This document shows positions 1-11,595 of a stretch of 64,000 nucleotides of DNA, piece by piece. Origin of the DNA: Bombardia bombarda (lineage: Eukaryota > Ascomycota > Sordariomycetes > Sordariales > Lasiosphaeriaceae); assembly GCA_030512295.1 (NCBI GenBank), contig JAULSR010000002.1, positions 8,990,001 to 9,054,000 on the forward strand. Reading direction: 5' to 3'. Under the pieces are notes generated by a model, which was given only the letters and a program-made list of their open reading frames with translations, was not told the origin of the DNA and did not search any database. A program made the position numbers and the translations under genes. Positions within the stretch are counted from its first letter, which is position 1, and every line of letters starts with the position of its first letter.

Positions 1-318
1 ACCCTCGGCCACATGCTCAGCTTCATCTCCCGCGGCAAGGCCTCCGCGTCGAGCCCCGTCAGCGATGTCATGTTTGACTTCAGCCGCATCAACGAGGTTG
101 TCACCGACCCCAGGAAGTTTGGAACTGATCTCAAGGATAAGAAGCGCAAGTTTGTCGAGATCACCATGGAAACGCCTCTCTCTGCGCTCAGCAGGTTCTT
201 GGAGTGGAACAGCGCTGCTGTTGTGACTGACAAGACCGAGGGGGCCGATGGGTCCAAGCCTGTTGCGGTCGTCACCAAGGTTGACCTGCTGACCTGGATG
301 GTCAAGCAGAAGTCGTGA
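1..318 (+). CDS. CYS4: Cystathionine beta-synthase, C-terminal end (partial)
   Basis: This is the last 105 codons of a gene that begins before the window; the frame is already open at base 1 and ends at TGA 316-318. The visible part reads as the end of a CBS domain: TLGHMLSFISRGKA, then the SPVSDVMFDF stretch, and a second half with TPLSALSRFLEWNSAAVV and a closing VVTKVDLLTWM. This matches the C-terminal regulatory region of fungal cystathionine beta-synthase, the PLP enzyme that condenses homocysteine and serine in transsulfuration. The catalytic part is outside the window, so the name rests only on the tail. No splice site interrupts the visible segment. Confidence 0.8.
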   Translation, partial: TLGHMLSFISRGKASASSPVSDVMFDFSRINEVVTDPRKFGTDLKDKKRKFVEITMETPLSALSRFLEWNSAAVVTDKTEGADGSKPVAVVTKVDLLTWMVKQKS

Positions 319-750
319 ATTTCTTTCTGCTTTTGTTCTCTTTGAGCTTGGCGGGTAGAGTTGTTTTAGCTTCCATCTAATTGGGAGACTTGGAGTTTTT
401 CTTTTCAACGACCCAGACTCAACGTCGACGGTTTCATTAGGCGGCGGCGGCGGAAATCTGCATTAGAATTGGCATAGGCGGCGTCAATAAGGGGGATGGT
501 TTCAACCCGTGCAAATAGGGGTTATGCTTTTTTTGAGTACAGGTAGTCAGGTGAGTTTATAATACATGTGGATACCATCATCATCATCTATCTTTACAAT
601 TCGCTTAAAAGGGGATATCATCATATAAGAATGCTATACTGTGACACCGCACGCCGACACGCTGGTACAATAAACCAAGTCAAACGCTACATGGCTAAAT
701 AGCCCGGGACCGGATGCTATCAAAGAATTAAAGCGATGCTGAAGGGTTCC
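319..750. other. Intergenic, convergent 3' ends
   Basis: This is the space between the ends of CYS4 (+) and the SRP receptor gene (-). It holds the two 3' untranslated regions and T/A-rich stretches. No coding signal was seen. Confidence 0.6.
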
Positions 751-1480
751 CTAGATCTTTTCGGCAATCCACGTCCACCACTTATCAGCGCCTGGTCCGT
801 CTCCCACCACATTTCCCCCAAGCACGTCCACCTCAATGTCAAACTCCAGCATCTGCCTAAACGTGAACTTCTCGCTCCCATACTCCCCAAGCCAATCGTC
901 ATTCTCCTCGCCCCCAGCCCCGACATCATCCTCCCCAACCCCAGAGTCCAACAAGCCCTTGCTCCTCGTCTTGCGGATCCGTCCCAGCTCCGCCTCCAGG
1001 TTGCTCCTGACCAGCGTCGCCGGCAGCGCCGTGAACAGGTCCAGCTTGTTCGCAGCCACCAGCACGGGCACCGGCGGCGGCGGCTTGCTGCCCTTGGCGC
1101 TCGCGTGGCGGCGCTGCAGCGACAGCAGCACTTCGTAGAGGTATTCAGCCGTGGCGGGCAGCGCGTCGCCGTCGGCGAGGGCGGCGGCATCCACGACGAA
1201 GACGATGGCCATGAGCTTGCTGAAGGTGGCGCTGCCGCCGGCGCTGGCGGACCCGGCGCTGCGCCCGGCGCCGCTCGTCGCCTTGGTGGTGCCGGCCGAG
1301 ATGCGCGAGAGCGCGTGCCGGCGCAGCTTGGCGTGGCCGGGGGTGTCGACGAGGAGGAACTTCTTGTGGGTTGCGCCGAGCGCGTCGAGGTCGGAGCGGA
1401 AGGAGAGGGGAGGGGAGGAGGTCGAGACGGCGAGCTCGACGGCGGCGGGGGTTTGGGATGTGTGCGTGAGGGCGGGCGCC

Positions 1481-1521
<41 letters not shown>

Positions 1522-1788
1522 CGAGTTGGAGCTGATGGTGGGCTTCTCGGATGGTTGCGCCTGGGAGAGGGGTCCGCGCTCAAAGAGGGTGAGGAGGGCT
1601 GTCTTGCCGGCGCCTGGGGGCCCGACGAGGAGGACGGAGGGGAGGGTCGAGTAGGGTGTTGTTGAGGTGAGCAAAAAGTGCAGGATGATGGGGAAGAGGA
1701 TGACGACGGCGAGGCCGACGAAGATGACGGTGGGAGAGGGGGTGAGGGATGCCTCGAAGGCAGTTTTGAGGCTGTTGAGGACCGTCAT
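751..1788 (-). CDS. SRP102: Signal recognition particle receptor subunit beta
   Basis: An uninterrupted 345-codon reading frame starts at ATG 1786-1788. Residues about 20-42 form one hydrophobic membrane anchor (TVIFVGLAVVILFPIILHFL). A small-GTPase fold follows: P-loop GPPGAGKTALL at about 57-67, a switch II-like DTPGHAKLR, and the base-recognition motif NKLD. A single N-terminal anchor fused to an Arf-like GTPase is the signature of SRP receptor beta, which holds SRP receptor alpha at the ER membrane for co-translational targeting. The oddity is an uninterrupted run of about 15 alanines between the P-loop and the second strand, encoded by a GC-rich trinucleotide repeat; it sits in a surface loop of the fold (inference). 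The opposite strand is also open over most of the gene, because of the GC-rich repeat and not because of a second gene. Confidence 0.9.
1481..1520. repeat. GCG/GGC trinucleotide microsatellite coding poly-alanine
   Basis: A near-perfect 40-base (GCG)n run lies inside the SRP receptor beta gene and is read on the minus strand as alanine codons. It is likely to vary in length between strains and is prone to assembly error. Confidence 0.9.
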
Positions 1789-2729
1789 AGTTGCTGCTAG
1801 TGTCGGACGGTGTCTTTAGGGAATGATTGCCTAGTAAAAGTTGCCTGTGGTTGGATCTTTTCGATGCGGGACAAAGAAAATTGTGCGTCAAGATAGCACT
1901 CTTGTAGGTGCTGATCGCTTTGTTCCGGCCAGCTATGCTTCCCTAGATGACACCATCGTCATTCGACAAGATCGCTGGGATGGGCCCATGGGACGAATAA
2001 TTTGCGAATAAATTTCGGGATTTCAAGTTGCCATCGGATCTGTTCTCGAACGTGAAGTGGAGTGGACAGATCCTAGCGCTCCACAGTCGGTCTTGGCTTT
2101 CAAGGGACAAAGTGGGGAAGGCTAGCTGATCGGCCTGTCCTTTTCAGACGAATCAACGAGCGAGGAAAGGAGCAGGGGGTCACTTCTGCTGCTTAGCCTC
2201 GCCTGCTGCTGGGCTTGCTGGTGCAAGTGCAACGGGTGACGGGCTGATTAAGGTTAGGGGGCCTTGGTGACAGGCGCACAAGGCACTCGAAAAGTACCCG
2301 AAGACCCCCTGCAAGGAGGTGAGCACGGTGGCACTGGACGCTGCGCCCTCGAACATTTGCTGCAGCCTATCAATTGACGATAACCCGGAACACTTTGCCG
2401 TCTGCATCGTCGTCGACGCCCTCATTGCGCGTCTGTCTCTGTAAGCTGGTGAGTTTCATAGCGGGCAGTCATTTTTCGCTTGTCCACCCGCCTGTTGGCA
2501 TCTTGCGTTCCATACCTTAATTTAGAGAGAATCATTTTCCCCATCATTGTTATTTTCTTCAAGACCCAAACCCAAACCCCTGCGCTATGCCGGCATTTTC
2601 CACGCGATCCGAATCCCCGTAAGCCGAACCTCGCGACACCCGATTCCTTTACCGCTTGGCAACGACTCTCCCTTCAAACTCCTTCGTGAATGCTGTTCAT
2701 TCAGCAACCTTGAGTCAATTCAAGCGTCA
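1789..2729. other. Divergent promoter region of SRP102 and AKR1
   Basis: This 940-base region separates two divergently transcribed genes. A short minus-strand reading frame (2180-2425, 81 codons) is open, but it has no recognisable domain or clear start context, so it is not called. CT-rich tracts at about 2540-2700 look like the 5' leader of AKR1. Confidence 0.5.
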
Positions 2730-5225
2730 ATGTCGCCTCACGATGCATCCGCCGTGCCGACAGCGCACGCGGCACCAGCCCAGCCCCCGTCCAAGTCCGA
2801 CACCGCGACACCCAAGCTGAACAACGAGATGGAGCTCGGGAACCTCCCCATTGATCCTCCGCAGCCCGACATCATGCAGATGGCCAGGGTAGGCGACATT
2901 GCTGCCATGGAGAAGCTATTCGAAAACAGCGATTACGATGCGACATACACCGATGAAGAGGGTATCACGCCGTTACATGTACGTACTGGTATCGAGGGCT
3001 ACCTTTCGTCCCCTCCATTTTAGTTCAGGATATTGGACTAACGGTCGTCTTCTCTGCTAGTGGGCGGCAATAAACAACCAATTTGCCATGTGCAAGTTCC
3101 TAATCAAGAGCGGCGCCGAGATCAACAAGAAGGGTGGTGAGAGCGTCGCGACACCGCTCCAATGGGCTGCCCAACGGTGCCATTACTACACCGTCCACCT
3201 CCTTCTCCAGCATGGCGCCGACCCCCTAATTACCGACGCCCAAGGCTACAACACGCTACACATCAGCACCTTCAACGGCAACGTCTTCCTCATTGTCCTC
3301 CTTCTCCACCAAGGCATCCCCGTCGATGTCGAGGATTCTTTCGGCCACACTGGCCTCATGTGGTCTGCATACAAGGGGTTTCCCGCCTGCGTGGATGTTT
3401 TCTTGAGATGGGGGGCCAGCGTCCATGCCACAGACGAGCAGGGCTTCACGGCCCTACATTGGGCGCTCGTGAAGGGAAGCGCGGGCTGCGTCCAGAAGCT
3501 CATCGAGTATGGCGCCGACCGATTCGCCAAGACCGCGACGGGCAACACGCCCTCCATCACGGCGCAGGAGCTCAACACGTTGGGGCTTGGCACAAGGCGC
3601 TGAATGAGTGCGGCTACGACGAAGACGGCCATCCCGTCATCCCGAGCTTTCCGGGTGCAAGGAATTACCTCCTGAAGGATAGGCGGGGATTCATGACCAA
3701 GTTCTTCTTCCTGTGGCCCTTTGTGCTGGTCTGGGCGTCTTTGAACATCATCTCTGGCATGCCCATCTATGCCGGTATCCCTATTGGTGCCGTGGTTGGC
3801 TACGCAATCCAATGGGTTGGGCAGCAGGTGATTGCCTACGCTCCCCCGGATATGAGGCAATTCCAAAGAACAGTAGGTTTTATCCGCTTGTCGCGAGGTC
3901 TGTGCGATTGACTGATCAAATTTTGTAGCCCTGGATGGCGGGCATATTTGCCGCATCGTTATTCTTGGTCGGGATGAACTGGTTCATGACTCTATTGCCA
4001 AACACGGCGTTCGGAACGAGTAGGTTTTCTTTCAACCAAGACAAATCTAATCCGTTTGAGATACTGATCAATCTTCACAGACAACTTCTGGCTATCAAAC
4101 TTTGCTTTTTTTATTTTCTCTTCCCTTACCGCCTGGTTTTACGTCAGGTGTATGGTCGACGATCCTGGGTTTGTGCCAAAGATGAACGGCATTGCCGAAC
4201 AAAAGGCCGCTATCGATGAGCTCATCAGCCTCTGGAAGTTTGACGAGACCAACTTTTGTGTTACGTGCATGATTCGAACGCCACTGAGAAGCAAGCACTG
4301 CCGCAGGTGCCAACGCTGCGTTGCCAAGCATGATCAGTCAGTTCTACAACCATCAATTCCTTGCATTTCATATGGCTAACTCTTCGTACCAGTCATTGCC
4401 CTTGGGTCTACAACTGCATTGGCATCAATAACCATCGCCACTTTTTCCTTTACCTCGTGAATCTGACTGGTGGTATTATTCTTTTTGACTGGTTAACCTA
4501 TAATTGTGAGTAGACTTGATATTCCCTGTATCACCCCGCGCGTTGCTAACCTTCGCCAACCAGATTTGACCGAGATATCCGCAAATACCTCAGAGGAGTG
4601 CAATATTCTGGCCCCTTCGTTGTGTCGTATCGTCAACGCCGACGCATACAGCGTGCTTCTCGCTATATGGGCATCACTGCAGCTCGTATGGGTCTCCATG
4701 CTACTGTTTGTGCAGTTTGTGCAGGTATCACGCGCTATGACCACATCCGAAAACATGTTCGGCATCGACCACCACGCCAGTACCTCGCTCAACAGTGCCT
4801 TCACTTCCACCGGCACCCCACTCGATGCACCACAACTACCGCCCTCCGGGTCTGCTGTGCAGTCTGGCGTTGCCGGTGGCCATGGCCATGGTCATGGACA
4901 CAAGCACGGCCAAGGATTCCTCAAGCAGTGGAGCAAGCTGCTCGGCGTCGACTCCTTCATCGAGACAGCGGCGGGTCGCGGGGCGGCCACAGGGAAAGGC
5001 AGCAAGCGCCGCAAGAAGAACCCCTACAGCCGTGGCTGCCTCACCAACTGCAAGGACTTTTGGTGCGACCCTGCACCGGTATTCGGGAAGCGGGAGACGG
5101 GTGCCGCCGTAATTGGTGGGCAGCCTGTCAATTACACGGAGATGTACGAGAGCCCCAGCATGATCGATGAGATACGCGGGCGGAGAACAGGCGGGTATGA
5201 GGCAGTCGCTGCGGAAGACGTCTGA
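2730..5225 (+). CDS. AKR1: Ankyrin-repeat palmitoyltransferase Akr1 (one apparent frame break)
   Basis: Predicted exons are 2730-2978, 3061-3872, 3929-4019, 4081-4336, 4393-4505 and 4564-5225. The N-terminal half carries ankyrin repeats (PLHWAAINN, TPLQWAAQR, TALHWALVKG). The second half has several membrane segments around a DHHC cysteine-rich domain: CVTCMIRTPLRSKHC, then CVAKHDHHCPWV spanning the 4337-4392 intron, and NCIGINNHRHF. This is the Akr1 type of protein S-acyltransferase, a Golgi membrane enzyme. The C-terminal tail is rich in Gly-His and basic residues. In exon 2 the frame changes at 3580-3585: upstream the protein reads to QELNT and stops at 3601, while the family sequence GAWHKALNECGYDEDG continues one base out of register. 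One missing G in the GGGG at 3582-3585 would explain it; the corrected length would be 727 residues, usual for the family. Confidence 0.87.
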
Positions 5226-6467
5226 GACGAAGAGACAAATGAGTTTGCGTTGCCTTGGGTAAGGACACCTCCCGCTCGGGCTGTTCTTGTGTTTGTTTAT
5301 ATGCAGAGAGCGCCTGCGGCGACTATAATGATTTTCGATATGTCTAGACGAGCACGAGACGAGACGAGAGGAAACGAGACATGGCGTAGCCGTGTTTGTA
5401 CATGTATTTACCCCCTAACGTCTGTTGATAACGGTGTATATGGGCAGGTCACCTATGGCACACCTCCTTACCGGAACTGGGTGAACGAGGGACGAGGATG
5501 AGAAGAGATGTCGACGCCCTGTTCATATCCTAGAGGGGATTGTATTGATTAGACATGGTCAGGTTAGTTGGACTGTTGATATCTTTAGTATTATACTTGC
5601 TTGGAAGAAGATTTTGGTGCTGAGTTGCGAAATGCCGGTCACACCTTTTTCCAGAAGTCGAAGCATTTCCAACATGCACAGGCTTGAAGTTCGACGCGGC
5701 ATCGGAGTCAATATGTCCACCCTTCAACCATGATGTGCTTTGCCAAGCCACGGGATGCAACCCACCATACTCACCCACTCTTGTGCAGAGATAGGTGGTT
5801 TACCCGGCGCACCTTATACTCTCGTCGTGGTGTGGGACGCGCATGCCCTCGATACAGCAACTCCCGTTCCCGTCGGCACAGCCACTGCCGCCGCAGTGTC
5901 TCAGACCAGACTTGGAAGGTCCCCATTAACCGAGACTCGGCGCCGGCAGCAACGGCACCCTCCCTTGTCTTGGTAAGGGCAGCCACCTACCTCATCTGGG
6001 ATGAAAAGGCTAAAGCTTCCGAATTTATGTCGGCACCGGTATACGTGGGAAGGGTCCATCCAAGGGAGATAGGTAGATTTACGGGGGTGGTGGTGAAATG
6101 CGGGGATCGATAAGGTACGGAATTTGTTGTTTGTGCATATTAAAAGGGGGGGGGGGTTGTTGTTTACCAGCCCAGTGCGACTGGGGAACTTTTTGTTCAA
6201 TTGGCATGGATGCATGGCATATACAGACAGGTATGTGATATTGCGCGGCGGATACTTGATACGACGGGTACCTGTCGTTCCTGAATACAAATTGGGATCG
6301 ACCCTCTCTCGTTAAAACATCGATCTCCTTCCTTGAATCTTTTTGGTCTTTTGTTTGTTTGTGGGCATACTTACTATCGCCAAGCAAAGGTTCCAGCACT
6401 CAATCGCACGACAAGTTCACTTCACGTCACAACACGCAAAGCGAGGCCTGACGCGACTTTTGCCAAA
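5226..6467. other. Intergenic with simple repeats
   Basis: No convincing gene was found. The region contains a GAGAC-type degenerate repeat near 5349-5385 and a run of about eleven G at 6147-6157. The last 150 bases form the leader of the dienelactone hydrolase gene. Confidence 0.5.
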
Positions 6468-7406
6468 ATGCGCGCTGCTAGCATTTCATTGCTGGCGTCA
6501 TTGGCCTTGAGTGGGCTGGCGACGGCCAGCAAGCACGGCAAGGCAAACTGTGCGGTTGATGAGACTATTGTCGCGCACACGGGAACACCAGTGGGCAAGG
6601 TCGAGGTTCACGATAATGGTCAGTTGCCCCAGAGGGAACACCACTTGATCGATACTGACAGGGGATAACAGTCACCATGTACATCTCCAAACCAGACAAG
6701 GACCGCAAGAAGCCCGATGCCGCTGTTTTATATCTGACCGATGTGTTTGGAATCGAGCTGGACCAGAACAAGCTGTTTGTTTTTTCCCTCCAGTCATTTC
6801 CCATGCAATATGCAATACGACTTGTCCCCAATAATCTGACACGCAACCCACAGCCTAGCAGACAGCTTCGCCCGCGCGGGCTACCTGACCATCGCGCCCG
6901 ACCTCTTCAACGGCGACCCAGCACTTCAGGACATCAACATCCCCGGCTTCAACACGACCGCCTTCATCGCGCGCCACGGCCCCGAGGTAACAGACGCCCC
7001 CATCGCTGCCACTATCCTCTACCTGCGCAACGTCCTGGGCATCAAGCGCATCGGCGTGACGGGCTACTGCTTCGGCGGCCGCTACTCGTTCCGCTTCGTG
7101 GCCGAGGGCGGCGGCGCCGACGTCGCATTTGCCGCCCACCCCAGCCTGCTAGACAACACCGAGATTCTGGCCATCAAAGCGCCCGCGGCCATTGCAGCCG
7201 CGCAGACGGACAGCATGATGTTGCCCGCGCGCAGGGCGGAGATCGAGACGCTGCTGCCGACGACGGGGCAGCCGTACCAGGTCAACTTGTACTCGGGCAC
7301 GTCGCACGGGTTTGGCGTGAGGGTGAACGTGTCGGTGCCGGCGCAGAAGTTTGGCAAGGAGGGGGCGTTCTTGCAGGCGGTTAGGTGGTTTGATAATTTC
7401 CTGTGA
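6468..7406 (+). CDS. Secreted dienelactone hydrolase-family protein
   Basis: Three exons are predicted: 6468-6618, 6672-6774 and 6854-7406, giving 268 residues. The ATG at 6468 opens a clear signal peptide (MRAASISLLASLALSGLATA). The mature part has the alpha/beta-hydrolase pattern of the dienelactone hydrolase family: LTDVFGIELDQNK near the start, the nucleophile elbow GVTGYCFGGRYS with Cys at about residue 157, a candidate acid Asp at about 204, and His at about 236 in TSHGFGVR. The family hydrolyses lactones and related esters; the substrate here is unknown. The joins preserve frame and give a continuous KLLADSFARAGYLTIAPDLF across the second intron. A poly-A tract follows the stop. The gene is convergent with the next one, 158 bases away. 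Confidence 0.85.
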
Positions 7407-7564
7407 GGTATTGCTACGTTGTTGTTGCTTGGTAAAAAAAAAAAAAAATTGGGATTATTAGGTAAATGAAGCAGTCAATTTCCCTTTCTTCGTATTTGAC
7501 CTGGTACATGTATTTGGTTTCAATCTGCAATAACAAAGCCAAAAAGATTCGTTTTGTAACAAAA

Positions 7565-8296
7565 TCAGATCACAACCTCCTTACCCCCTTCCCCCGTCAA
7601 CATCTCCTTCGCCTCCAACACCCCCCTCCCAAAATGGAACAAATCCATCCCCTCAGCCTCCCCCCTCAACTCCTCAGACCCAACCCTCTCAATATACCCC
7701 ACCACATCCTCATCCCGCTTCCCCTCAAAGAACCGATTCAGAACCTCCTTACAGACCCTCCTCACCTCGCCCACCTCAGACTCCTTCCTACCCGACGGCC
7801 GGAGCAGATAGTCAAACATTGTCATGCACGCCTGCAGCGTGAACGCATTTCGCTCATCTCCCAATATCTCTTCAGCCGTCATCTCTGTCTCCTTCTTCTT
7901 CTCCCTCTCTCCTTGATCCGCTCCCAGCTCTCTCTCGGGGCTTTTGCGCTCGCAGTGCATGACCAGCGTCGTGAGCAATCCCAGCCTGTATCCCAGAACT
8001 CCGTGCTCCAGATACTTGGGGCCCTCTTCGAGGGCGATGAGTCCCCAGAAGAGGTGGTCGAGCTCTGACATGGCGCAGTGCGGGTGCGGGAACAGCCAGA
8101 TGAACGTCTGGATGGCGGCTGTCTTGTCGAGCTTGCCGAGGCTCATCAGCTCGGAGGCGGCGAGCTTGTGGCAGGGGAAGCTGCTGTCGCTGTTGGGGAC
8201 GATGGCGTCTTGTTGCTGCTGGAAGAGAGAGAGATCGAAGATGGGGCGGTCGGCGGTGGTGGACCAGGAGGAGCGGCTGGCTAGGATGTGGGCCAT
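7565..8296 (-). CDS. Conserved-looking protein of unknown function
   Basis: This is a single-exon gene of 243 codons starting at ATG 8294-8296 (MAHILASRSSWSTT). The frame is open a further 45 codons upstream, but the internal ATG has the better context (ACCATGG) and the upstream part looks like leader. The protein is mostly helical in character, with no signal peptide and no membrane segment. It has a highly charged stretch (GEREKKKETEMTAEE) in its second half. I do not recognise a domain. A short helical protein conserved only among ascomycetes is the most that can be said. Confidence 0.6.
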   Translation of the reverse strand: MAHILASRSSWSTTADRPIFDLSLFQQQQDAIVPNSDSSFPCHKLAASELMSLGKLDKTAAIQTFIWLFPHPHCAMSELDHLFWGLIALEEGPKYLEHGVLGYRLGLLTTLVMHCERKSPERELGADQGEREKKKETEMTAEEILGDERNAFTLQACMTMFDYLLRPSGRKESEVGEVRRVCKEVLNRFFEGKRDEDVVGYIERVGSEELRGEAEGMDLFHFGRGVLEAKEMLTGEGGKEVVI

Positions 8297-8935
8297 GGTG
8301 GTTCTTGCTGGGTTTGGTACGGGTTGGTGAGATAGATAGTGGCTGGGTTCTATGGGAGGAATCATTGAAGAAAATACGATGGCGGCTATTATAGTGCTGG
8401 GCTTTTCTTTTCGAGAGCCGTAGAGGTTCACAAGCCAGCTGGGCTGTGTTTGATGGAATGCCGACGGGCCTGGTCCAACTCTACCTATCCTATTGTATGA
8501 CTTACTTCTGTCACAAGACTGTGTAAGGTATCGTAGGTGAAGCTATTGTGCGTGCACTCTTGATCAATGCGCTGTTTCGTCTGATCTTTCGATACGTGGT
8601 GCTGATGAGGTGATTTCTGGTTAGTATTGTGGCTCATCAATCTTGATTTCTACTCGTTACTTCTATTGTTTCTTCTTAACATACTTCGAACAAGACGCCT
8701 ATATCACACAAATGAGCATATAGACAAGCCGGGTACTCTGCCATGCTGGAGACACTGCTAGTGAGTTACATACTTTTGTGCTGTTCACAAACAACTGGCT
8801 TAAGGGACCCCGATGGGCAAATGAAGCCAAGGACAAAGTTTAAAGATCTCAAGTTAAAGCAAAAAGAGAGGCTGAGCCTTCTTGACTGGATGCCAGGTGG
8901 AGCAAGTAATATTAGTTAATATAGCAAAAGGTTAA
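8297..8935. other. Intergenic, no gene seen
   Basis: This stretch is AT-rich with no reading frame of interest. It includes the upstream region of the minus-strand unknown gene and the 3' side of the tRNA-Val gene. Confidence 0.5.
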
Positions 8936-9028
8936 TGATCGCGGCAGGGCTCGAACCTGCGATCCTCTGCGATTCAATCCATTTTACGAACTGTAAAGCA
9001 GATGCCTTAACCACTGGGCCACGCAACC
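8936..9028 (-). tRNA. tRNA-Val (anticodon UAC) with intron
   Basis: On the minus strand a full cloverleaf can be drawn. The acceptor stem pairs GGTTGCG with CGCGATC (two G-U pairs), the D stem is GCC/GGC, the anticodon stem is TCTGC/GCAGA, and the T arm is GCAGG-TTCGAGC-CCTGC, with discriminator A. The anticodon loop gives TAC at 8993-8995. A 20-base intron (8972-8991) lies after position 37 and contains GTA, which can pair with the anticodon as in other eukaryotic tRNA introns. Confidence 0.88.
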
Positions 9029-9962
9029 GGTTACTATTAGATAAGACAAAGATGTGTTGTCACGGCACAAGTCACTACCGTCATCAGGGTATTCAATTGC
9101 GTTACCGGTAAGTTCATCCTATCCTTCTATTATGAGCCTATGACACATATTTATTATCGGCGTTGAAGTGCAGAACGAGGAAGGGGATTTCCTGGAACCA
9201 TCTGACCAACGCATCGTCCCACGTCCTCTTGTTGCTCCGAGGTTGCCCAGTTCATTGATGCGCGGATGATATGGTGATGTGACTGTCATTGATTGTATTT
9301 TTCTGTTGTGGTCACTGTCTGTATGGCCTAGCTGAGCAGTTGTGCTAGCAAACGGCTAAGTATGGAACAGATGCTCGGCTGCTCTGACAAGCTGAAGTGC
9401 TAGAACTAGAGGGGTGAGACTGATGATCATCTCACAAAGATTAGTGTCCTCTTTAGATTCTTTGATTGGGTGCCTAGCCACGTCATTTCGCCTTCTGACC
9501 GTTGTTACCTGCACACGAGTTAGTGCCGCTTCCGTAACGGCCGAAAATTCTACATGACAACAGAGGTCTGCCTGACTATGATCCTGCAAGCTGAGCTGCG
9601 CAGGATGCGCATGCCTCACGCGCGCACAAAATAACAGCAAACAGCAGCAGTATGGGGGTTCATCCGAAGCCTCTAAATGATTCGCCTTTCGGCAAGGGCA
9701 TTGTGATGAATCCCTCGACTCGGCTCGAGCTTCTCCCGGTTCGTAAATCGAAGGCCGTATTGGAATGTATCCAGCAGGTGTGATTGGCGAACCTGAGTTG
9801 GTAGCATACAATCTGGCAAACTCTTCTCTTTTCACTTTTCCCAGATCAACGCAAACTTCTGAACCAAGACATCCGAGCTACCAAAACCTCTATCACCAGC
9901 CAACAACTGCATCCAGGATATAACCGCCTGACTACTGCCCAAGCCACATTTCGGTCGTCAAA
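9029..9962. other. Intergenic, no gene seen
   Basis: No convincing coding sequence was found. A 159-codon minus-strand frame (9356-9835) lacks domain character. The final 100 bases are C/A-rich and resemble a leader for the small gene at 9963. Confidence 0.45.
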
Positions 9963-10352
9963 ATGAAGGTCATGATCACCTTTCCTGCAACCACACCTTG
10001 TGCCATCCCTCTAACGCATGATTCTTCACTCAGTCCATCATACTCTCCTTCATCTTCATGGCATCGCTTCTCGCCCCGAGCTGGGCATTACCTAAGTCTA
10101 GTAATCCAATAGACCCGTCCTTGCCGATGCCTTCGAAGTGGGTTGTCGGATGGGCCTATAAGGAGGACGAAACGCCAAGTCCCGACTTCGTAATTAGATG
10201 CACCGATCAGGGTGTTGGTGGGAGCTGCGTGTGATGACTACAGCATCAAACTGACTGAGGATAAGTGCGAGTGCAGTCGCGGACAAATGGAGGACTTCGA
10301 CTTCGATGGGAATTATAAGCCCGGACACGAGCCGAAGGCTAAGCTCAAGTGA
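9963..10352 (+). pseudogene. Small secreted cysteine-containing protein, one-base frame break
   Basis: Translation would begin at ATG 9963. A 65-base intron (9969-10033, weak donor GTCATG, branch-like CTAAC, acceptor CAG) joins MK to a strongly hydrophobic signal peptide (SIILSFIFMASLLAPSWA). The mature part runs in frame to VIRCTDQGVGGSC and stops at TGA 10232-10234. One base out of register the sequence continues as CDDYSIKLTEDKCECSRGQ and on to a Lys-rich end at TGA 10350-10352. Counted as one gene with a single extra base near 10229-10233, it would be 107 residues with four or five cysteines. No family is recognised; size, secretion and cysteines resemble fungal small secreted proteins. 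It could be a decayed gene, a sequencing error or a +1 frameshift. Confidence 0.5.
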
Positions 10353-11595
10353 TCAGTTCGATGAGCATGTCGATTACCGCGGGCCGGATGCATGACACGA
10401 TGAAGCACACGAACAGGATATTGGATGCTTGTGGAGGAACATGGGGAACCGATGCTGAGTTGTTTATGTAAGGTACCTAGTATATGTCGGGATGTAGGAG
10501 GTGGAGAAATAAGTAGTTATTCTCCCATTGAGCAATCAACAACATTGCCGACCCAGGTACCTAACCAGCCATGTTGAATTAATTACCTTACATATGAATG
10601 TGATGTAGTGGGTTTGGGTTGTCGAGCTCCGTACTTGTATTCAGAACGTGAACATCCGCGGTGAGTCATTAGAACCTGGGAGAGAAAAGTTGTCTTCCAT
10701 TTCTTAGTTGGCAATCGGCTAAAACGATAAGCCTGTTCGACTCGGTTGATGGTGCCCGACCTCGGAGAAAGGAAGATAGCTGAGAGACACATAGGCAGCA
10801 TGCCGTACTTCCGAGGTCCACGATGTCTTGCGATGTCGTCCAGGTCTCTGTCCATGTTGTTGACGCCGTGGGACAGGTTGTATAAGTATTTAAGCTTGGC
10901 CGTCGACTATCCTCCTTAATTTCACATTCAACTCATCCGCCTCCTTCAACCCACCTAGTCCATCTCGTAATGGCTAGCGTATCATACTTACTAAGGCCTA
11001 TGTCTACTCAGTACCCGCTCACCGGAAGGACCGGCTTTCATTGTTGGCGCAAGGTGGTGCTTTTGTGATTCCGGGTTCAGTCCATGACGTTCCTTTGATT
11101 CCATGTCTTCTGTCTGAACCTTTCTGCCGATAATGTCCACTGTCTCTACGTTTCAAACAAATTAGTGATTGCGTAGACCTCGGCGTGTGATTTGTGCAAA
11201 TGACATCGGACCACAGCGGATCCCGCCTAACCCGCCCCTGAACCGCTTCCTCGACGGTGTTACTACATTGCACACTGTATAGATAGATGCTGTGTTGCTT
11301 GACTAACCGGGAAAGATTGGTTTAAAATTGGACAGCGCTTAGAGTCAGCTGTGTCACAGCCACGGCCGTAAACTAGAAACATGAGTCAGGTCATCCGTCT
11401 TCAGTTGCGCCAGTGCTCTCTTCCTCTCTCAACTACCTGTGTTTGTCACTTCATTCCCAACCCGAGATTGACTGTTGCTGGTATACTTGTGCGCGATTAA
11501 CTATCTAGGTTATTGTCAAGCACATGATTTTATTTTTGATATCACAACCAATAACCCCTTAGCAACCCGACATTTGATATCTTCTCCTCAGCCAC
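10353..11595. other. Intergenic with a promoter-like stretch
   Basis: No convincing gene was found. A TATAAG box-like sequence at about 10880, followed by a C/T-rich leader and ATG at 10971, looks like a fungal promoter on the plus strand. The frame there closes after 33 codons with no recognisable product, which may be a gene remnant. Confidence 0.35.

Noticed and set aside
736..1665. Long plus-strand reading frame opposite the SRP receptor gene
   Set aside because: It arises from the GC-rich repeat and codon bias of the real minus-strand gene; the plus-strand product is glycine/arginine-rich with no domain.
2180..2425. 81-codon minus-strand frame between SRP102 and AKR1
   Set aside because: It has no recognisable domain, and a CTAAC..CAG pattern inside it is not matched by a good donor.
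6422..6429. TCACGTCA, reverse complement of the apicidin cluster Api-box as I recall it
   Set aside because: It is upstream of the dienelactone hydrolase, far from the synthetase; no such box was found in the synthetase promoter.
9356..9835. 159-codon minus-strand frame
   Set aside because: Its composition is not protein-like, and there is no domain or supported start.
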